NCBI GenBank assembly: GCA_002007465.1
Contig: LNAC01000733.1
Span: forward strand, 39,010-103,009
Origin: Ailurus styani
Lineage: Eukaryota > Chordata > Mammalia > Carnivora > Ailuridae
Reading direction: 5' to 3'
Length of the DNA stretch: 64,000 nucleotides
Under the pieces are notes generated by a model. The model was not told the origin of the DNA and made no database searches. It was given only the letters and a program-made list of their open reading frames with translations. Within the stretch, counting starts at the first letter, position 1; the number at the start of each line of letters is the position of its first letter. This document shows, piece after piece, positions 57,834 through 64,000 of this stretch. The translations under genes were made by a program, and so were the position numbers.

Positions 57834-58698
57834 GAGAACGAATTAATCCAAAAATATAGATGAAGAAAGCTGGGTCTCGGATGTGAAGCCGGGTTGCATA
57901 ATCACTTCTGAAAGCAGAGAAAAGGTAACAGATGTTTACATTACAATTTGGCTGCTTCTGGAAGAGCTGCCAAATGATTTAAATAGTAACGGAGATTGCA
58001 GGCCCCAGTGAATTGTTGCCCCCACTGATAATATGCAGAGAATTCACCCCAATAATACATTTTGGGATGGCCTTAATTAAACACCCCCACTGTATAAAAT
58101 ATTTCCGGCTTTCAAACTGCTTAAAATCTTAAACTGGACACCAATAATAAAAAACCAAACTGAAAGACGTATTCCAGCACTGACATTATGAAACATGCTG
58201 TCTTTGGCAAAGAGCAATGCATTATAAAGAAACTCAAGGTTGCTTTTTAACTTCGGGTGTTTTTATGACCAGTAGGAAGATGCACTTTTAAATAGAAAAA
58301 CATACAGCCACGAAAAAGAATGACCTGGAAGTCTCTTCACCAAACTGCCATCCTTCCCAGAATGGCTCCAGAGAGCATCTGAGTCTCATACGAACGCAGG
58401 TAAATGGCCACCACCCCATAGAAAATCTTCATTACAGGGGATTTCTCCTGACCACACGGACGGTGGCTGACCACAGAGATGCTAGACTCCTTCCCCAGCC
58501 ATGGGCTCACTGAAGGCCTTCCTGTGGCCCTTTGCCCAGTAAACAAAGCAGTACAAATTATATCATATACGACCCCATTTGTCTAAAATGATTTGGTCTC
58601 AACGTCTTTCTGTGGATAATGGCAGAAGGAGGGAATTGGAAATATATGCATTGAAATGAGAAAACGTATTATCTCAATGGCAGCACTGGGCTCGTTTT
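57834..58698. other. Unique intronic sequence
   Basis: No recognised repeat or exon. Confidence 0.45.
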
Positions 58699-58711
58699 TC
58701 ACTTTCCTTTT

Positions 58712-58919
58712 TTTTTTTTATTTTAAAGATTTTATTTATTTATTTGACACACAGAGAGAGATTACAAGTAGGCAGAGAGGCAGGCAGAGAGAGAGGAGAG
58801 AGGAGGAAGCAGGATCCCTGCCGAGCAGCGAGCCCGATGCAGGCCTCGATCCCAGGACTCCGGGATCACGACCTGAGCCGAAGGCAGAGGCTTTAACCCA
58901 CTGAGCCACCCAGGCACCC
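58712..58919 (-). mobile_element. CAN-SINE with 13-bp target-site duplication
   Basis: T-run, aagattttatttatttattt and ctgagccacccaggcaccct. tcactttcctttt at 58699-58711 and 58920-58932. Young subgroup. Confidence 0.96.
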
Positions 58920-59144
58920 TCACTTTCCTTTTTATACGCTTTTACAGGGTTTGAATTCTCTACCCCACATATGTATTTTCTTTATAAATTAAAGAAATCA
59001 AAAAGAAAAGACATCTTCAAAACGGAAGCCTAGCGTGATGAAAAGAATCCTAGCGAATGCATTAGAGACCTCAGTTCCCTGCCAGCATCAGGAAGCGGGG
59101 GACGCTGGATAAGCCATTTCACTGGTCTGGGCCCCTCAGTCCCC

Positions 59145-59375
59145 CTGGATCATTGCTTCTCCACCTCAGCACCAATGACATTTTGGGCCCCAGAGTTCTT
59201 TGCTGGGGGGCTGCCTTATGCCTTATTGGAAGTCTAGCAGCACCCCTGGTCTCTACACCCTACAACATAACCCCATCCCATGCTGTGACAACCAAAAATG
59301 TCTCCAGATGTTGGCAAAGGTCCCCTACAGAGCAAAACTGGCCCCGGTTGAAAACCACTGTCCTAGATGGTCTGG
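59145..59375 (-). mobile_element. hAT-Charlie-type nonautonomous element
   Basis: atgacattttgggccccaga, aaaaatgtctccagatgttg and ccccggttgaaaaccactg (the complement of a cagtggttctcaaccgggg terminus) are present. Open frames at 59153-59428 lie inside. Confidence 0.75.
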
Positions 59376-62300
59376 AAGTTTCCTCCTTGCTGGAAACCTT
59401 CTTCGATTATTTTAAACCCTCAGCCTAAAATCCAAGTTGTAGGCCCAGTGATGCACAGGGAAGTACCTACGGGAGACCAAAGTCTCATCAGCATTTTCAG
59501 GATTCATGAAGCAAAAGATGAAATAAAATTGAATAAAATAAAGAAATAAAACTGTGAATTTTCAGAGAAAACTTTGGGACATGTAGCATCGATATGAAAC
59601 AGAGAATTCAAGCAGATGCAATCGTCATTCAAAAACTAATAATAACTCAGGCTTTGGACTGTTCCACCTTTAGTTAAGACAAGTGAAATGCTGCAGAAAT
59701 GTTCAACTGCCTTTCTAGTTTGAAATAAACTCGGAGCAGAAAAAACAAAAAAACAACAAATAACCCACGTAGGTTATTTTCTCTGCAATGCCATATTTTT
59801 ATTTAAAAAAAGAAGAAAAAAGCCAGTGTTTTCTCTTTATAAGAAATGCAAGGGCATTTTTTCTAGAAGGGATATTCTATTCTTCTGCACTAACAATACT
59901 ACAAACAATCTTACGAAAGGAGACAAATTAAGAACATCTTTACAATCTATCTTTCTAAATATAACATCTTGTTTTTATTTGCCATTTTATTAACATTTTA
60001 TTAACAAGCACTCTCTAATATCTGACACTCCCAGACTTCTGAATTAAAATCATCTATGTTCATGTTAACAACTTGCTACTGTAAGATCCTGACATCTTTG
60101 GAATTAAAAAGAGTGACAAAAAAAGATTCAACACGGTTTTAGATTCATGACTCTTTGGACATCAGTAGTTCATTCGTAGAGAGAAAGCCATTTATTAACC
60201 AGGATGTTTCATCAACATCAACATTCTACACCTGACACACACTAAGTGTTCAGCAAATGCAGGGCACCATTATCATCACTCACAACCAAGCCAGGAAACA
60301 GTTTTATTCCAAATTAATTACCAGTTTGGTTTTACAGCAACTGAAAAGCACAAGGTATGACAGAGGAGACAGATCACACAATAATTTAATATTCTGAGCT
60401 CTCAAACCTTACATCACACCTCATCTTCATTTTAACGTTTGTGTCTTTCCACGTTCTCAAATAGGGCCAAACTGAGTCACCAGATCCTGTCCTCTTCCAC
60501 TGCCACCGCCCCTTTAAGTGTCTCTTTGTGATCACAGATACTAGGACAGCTACCAGGAAGCGGCCCAAGCTAGCTGGTGCATACAGGTGTCAAATCGCTG
60601 AGCTGGGTTCAACCAGCCTCGTATTCTAACAAACTGATCCCTGAGGTGAAAGAGGGGAACACGGTCCTGCTGGGCAGACACAGCTGAAACGAGGGGTCCT
60701 TCCACCATCCCAACCACCCTGCAAGCCCTTGTCGGAAAAGTCAGGAAAGGGCACGGGCTACAAGTTAGGGTCCCAGTTCTGTTTACACCGTAATGGACTT
60801 AAGTCATAACGCCTTCTACCCTTGATCTTTTAGAATACTGAACTCCGGAGGTACTCTCCAGATTTAAAACTCTGTGAGCCTTTGAGTCTCTTTAAACCAG
60901 GTTATGCTATTAAATTTATGTTTTAAAAAAAAAAAAACCCCCACACACAGAGCCCTTTCACTGACTTTATGGAAGAAAATGGATTTAGCTTGACTAGCAA
61001 CTGTAAAACCCAAAAAGTTGACTTTTATTTTTCCAACAGATATCAAATAGTTGGGGAGCCAAAGTTAATTTTTTCTTGCAAGAGGGGAGTTGCCAGAGTT
61101 CACGAACTGAGGAGGCTCTTAGTACAAAGTATAACTCAAGCCTATGTCTATAAGCAAAGACTGCTAGGAAGGATGGGAGCTTTTTCTAACAATGTTTTCA
61201 AAACAAATAGCTGTGAAGTGATTAATGTGGCCAAGATCCCTCCACCAATCCCTTTGAGGTCGTCACTTTCCTCTTGCCTGTCCCTCACCCTCAGTCCTGT
61301 ATCTCTCTAACAAATTAGAAGAAAGTCCACTCTATGATCTCACAGTCATCCAGGATTGGCTCTAGGACTTGAAGTCATTTTGCTAATTCTAGCAGATTTA
61401 TTTATCCAACACCTGATGAAATACACACGTGTATACAAATGAATCCATCAACTAGATATTCCATCTATCATGAGGGAAAAAAAAACTCCAAAGACTAGTC
61501 CATTTACTATGATGTCTCTCCATATTTGTAAAGAAATAAGAGCCAAAATGTAGTGTAAAAAACTCCCAAAGAAGAAGGAGGCACAAGGGGGAAACATACT
61601 TCTGCAAATTCTAAAGAGATCTATAAACTGCAATCTGAGAATTTTATTAAGCTAAGCTTCTTAGTATAGAAATCCCCAACACTCTTAAACTGGGCAGCTA
61701 ATTGAGAATTAGAAAGAGCCAAAATGACTTCCCTCTTTCTCTTATTCATCACAGGCAATATAGAAACCCTTGCTCAACATGATAATGTGACTCTTGTCAA
61801 TGGACGTTCAAATCAGATAGAGGATTGGCTGGTGATGATGTCATCCCCATGGGTTAATCCCCAGTGAATGCGGTTTTAATATCATATGCATCCACACGTC
61901 ATTTACATAACAAAGTATTATATTAAGTGTAACAATAAATGAGCTGTGCAGATAAAAGCAGCTATTAGAGAAAGGCTATGTGCCACTGAAAAGGAGTTAG
62001 GGGGACAAAGACTTTTTTTAGACTAAATGGAACTAGGTCATCAAACAATACACACCTCTAAAAAAAGCAAAAAATGAATATTGAAATTCAAGTGACCTAG
62101 AACATTCTAGTAGTAGAGATATGGAAATGTTGCCTCCAATGAAATATATTCAGTAATTAAGTAGAGATATTTGTAAGGTTTGTGTGTGTGTTTGGGAGAC
62201 AAGTTTAAAAAATTAAAGTCATTGAAAAATAAGCAAACTAGCAGCTATTGCTTTTCTGGGAACAGCAACTTTCTTATCTTTAACAGGGAAAATTGGCTAA

Positions 62301-63119
62301 GTCAAATCGTGACTTAAAACCCTGTAATACATTTTAAAGTGTCAAAGGTAGTTAGAAAAGTCACACAAAGCAGAACAATGAGCAAAACTGAGGGAGGAAA
62401 CACAGCTTTATGAGATTATTGATCAAGAAATGTCCACACATACGAAGAAAGCTGTTTGCACAAATGAGCAATGCCAACTCACGCGGTCAGTTTGGGAGGA
62501 CATAAGTCATCATTAGTCATGATGATTCTGAAAACTGTTCTCCTGCTGCCTTATTAAGATCTGTATTTCCAATCCAAATAAAGCATTAGGCTTGTGCACT
62601 GATTTATGACTACAAACTTAGCAGGAATGCTTGTCACTGTAAACCCACAGCCACTGTTGAAGAATTTTGTAAGTCATGTATCTGCTCAAGAATGACCAAG
62701 AGGAAAAAACGATTATCTTGTGATTGGGCAGGTGTGGTTGTCCGAGGGTGCAGGTGGAATTTTCAGGTCGGTGGGGATAATCGCTCTAGCAAGGATATTA
62801 GAGTGAGAAGCCCACTAAGACTTTGAACACGCCCATCCCCACACACGGGGATCGCCTGTCACATCACATCAACCTTGCTAGCCTTGGAGGGACAGCCATA
62901 AAAAAGTTAAAGGAAAAAGAGTACAGGGATCCAGATGCTTCACCAAGGGGGGTCCTTAAATCCCGGCTGGCATGGAGGGATGTGAGCACATGGGTAGTTC
63001 TCAGCGAGTCCAGGGACCTGTGAATGTTCATCTTCCTGGGAGCTGAATCACAGCTTGGCTAAGGTTCTCAGTGTCGTCCGTGGAACCCCCAGACGTTAAA
63101 TAATACTGATTCAAGAGAA
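59376..63119. other. Repeat-poor intronic sequence upstream of the candidate promoter
   Basis: About 3.7 kb with no SINE or L1 recognised; A-runs at 60925-60936 and 61478-61486. Could hold regulatory elements of TAFA4, but no motif cluster is convincing by eye. Confidence 0.4.
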
Positions 63120-64000
63120 AAACGCACCGGTGGCTCCGCGCTGACTTCGGCTGCTCCCCTAAATGCGGGATACCAGGCTTTCCACCTCCCAACCTTCCCA
63201 CGCCCTGAGTTTAGGATTAAAGATGCACTCCCTTCCAGGAGCGGAGTGTCAAGGCAAATGAGGCAAGAGAAGGTCTGAAGAAGAGGGGAATCAACACAGC
63301 CACTCCGGCCTGGTGGGCAAATCCGAGGTGCCTCAAGGGGGAAGAGACGGAACTTCCAGACCCGCTCTAGGTTTCTACTTGGGCGGGAAGCTTAGCGCTA
63401 CCGCTGAAAGATGCGCCCCGGGTGCACGCAGCGGCCTTCCAGCAAGAGCCCCGCAACCAGGGCTTCGGGTGCAGGCTAAACTGGCTCCTGTCAGGACCGG
63501 GGCTCAGACCCAAGGGATGAAGCCCCAAAGTCGGCTTCTCCAAAACAATCGCTCACCCCGAGTTCGCGCTCCCGCTCCCACACTGATACCGATCCCCTGA
63601 GTGGCCTCTCCCGCCACCAAGGAGCCCCCCGGGGATCTGTGAGGGGCAGACACCAACACCGAAGTCGGCAGCGCCCGCTGCCGGGTCCCAGCCACGCATC
63701 CCCACTTAGGAGCGCCGCTTCCAACTTCGGGGTGCGAGCCAACTACCACGCAGGAGGTCACCGCCGCTCAAGAGCGTCGGGATGAGGGGGGCTGCTCCGA
63801 GCCAAGTCAAGTCGGTGTCAGCCTGCGAGGCTGCTACCCGCCAGGGGACAGAGACTGAGTACTGGGTCCAGCGCCACCCCAACCCGGTCTTCCCAACCCC
63901 TCTTGGGCCCTTCCAACCCTTCTTACTTGACTAGAGCCGCAGCCAAGTCGGGCTGGCGCGTCCAGGACCAGGCACGGATCTCCGCACCGGGGCCGGAGCC
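63120..64000. promoter_or_regulatory. CpG-rich region at right edge, probable TAFA4 promoter island (left part)
   Basis: CpG frequency rises sharply here; 63361-63480 alone holds about ten CpGs, and the last 100 bases about eight. GC-box-like gggcggg occurs near 63382. The rest of the intron is strongly CpG-depleted, so this is a methylation-protected island. Its position just downstream (minus strand) of a candidate first exon fits the 3' flank of the TAFA4 promoter; the transcription start is likely beyond 64000. Short open frames here (for example plus 63313-63600, minus 63491-63761) are stop-poor because of GC content and show nothing recognisable. Confidence 0.65.
63927..64000 (-). other. 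TAFA4: Candidate TAFA4 5'UTR first exon (3' end only)
   Basis: On the minus strand a GC-rich segment enters from the right edge and reads GCGGCTCTAGTCAA followed by GTAAGAAGG, a plausible donor at 63926-63925 (the -1 base is A rather than the preferred G). Joined to the acceptor at 12544 this would give CAAGATGA, a start codon with A at -3. It contains no ATG in the visible part and sits in CpG-rich sequence, as expected of a first noncoding exon. The link to TAFA4 is inference from strand, position and splice compatibility; no transcript was available. The donor differs from what the human MRSPR leader would need, so this may be one of several first exons. Confidence 0.45.

Larger units (their letters stand above)
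12545..63926 (-). other. Inferred TAFA4 first intron (about 51 kb)
   Basis: The span runs between the candidate first exon and the signal-peptide exon. It contains only interspersed repeats, microsatellites and unique noncoding sequence. An intermediate exon encoding the human-style MRSPR leader was sought by eye (plus-strand cttggggacctcat after an ac dinucleotide) and not found. If the true first exon lies elsewhere, this is still intron or upstream flank. Confidence 0.5.

Overview
The window is vertebrate nuclear DNA from a caniform carnivore. It is full of tRNA-Lys-derived CAN-SINEs (28 placed here), whose heads read like gggcgcctgggtggctcag and whose tails are CT-rich followed by AATAAA-type A-runs. 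A young subgroup reads 'gggttaaagcctctgc', which I associate with mustelids (ferret, mink, badger, otter group); that narrowing rests on memory of the SINE consensus, not on a search. Carnivore-type L1 3' ends and ancient mammalian repeats (MIR, L2, MER5, Tigger, MLT2) complete the picture.

Only one protein-coding exon is convincingly present. It lies on the minus strand at 12429-12544 and encodes MRVYAKSVLLSHW... through ...QHLRGHA, the signal-peptide exon of TAFA4 (FAM19A4), a secreted chemokine-like neuropeptide. It has a good acceptor, branch site and donor. The cysteine-rich exons are not seen and would lie left of position 1. A CpG-rich block at the right edge (about 63.1-64.0 kb) ends a plausible minus-strand 5'UTR exon with a donor at 63926/63927. 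The simplest reading is that TAFA4 is transcribed right to left, with its promoter at or beyond the right edge, a first intron of about 51 kb (12545-63926), and the start of the next intron at 1-12428.

Layout. 1-12.4 kb: downstream intron with an L1, one solo LTR, one MLT2 LTR, MIRs and an unexpected, very CpG-dense island at 9.24-9.73 kb that carries a minus-strand consensus splice donor. 12.4-12.5 kb: the TAFA4 exon. 12.5-23 kb: first intron with SINEs, an L1, a Tigger element and MIRs. 23.2-26.7 kb: AT-rich, SINE-free block with a strong G-quadruplex motif. 26.7-38.1 kb: ancient L2-like repeats with nested SINEs, a five-SINE cluster, and two single-N assembly joins (36520 and 37609), the second flanked by an exact 227-bp duplication that looks artificial. 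38.1-59 kb: alternating unique intron and SINE/L1 insertions, many with clear target-site duplications. 59-63 kb: repeat-poor intron leading to the CpG-rich right edge.

No operon, CRISPR array, phage or other undescribed multi-gene system is visible. The six-frame open frames are short, unsupported, and mostly fall in repeats or GC-rich islands. The points most worth follow-up are the intronic CpG island with a splice donor, the unplaced TAFA4 leader exon, the SINE-free block, a close inverted SINE pair and the assembly artefacts.
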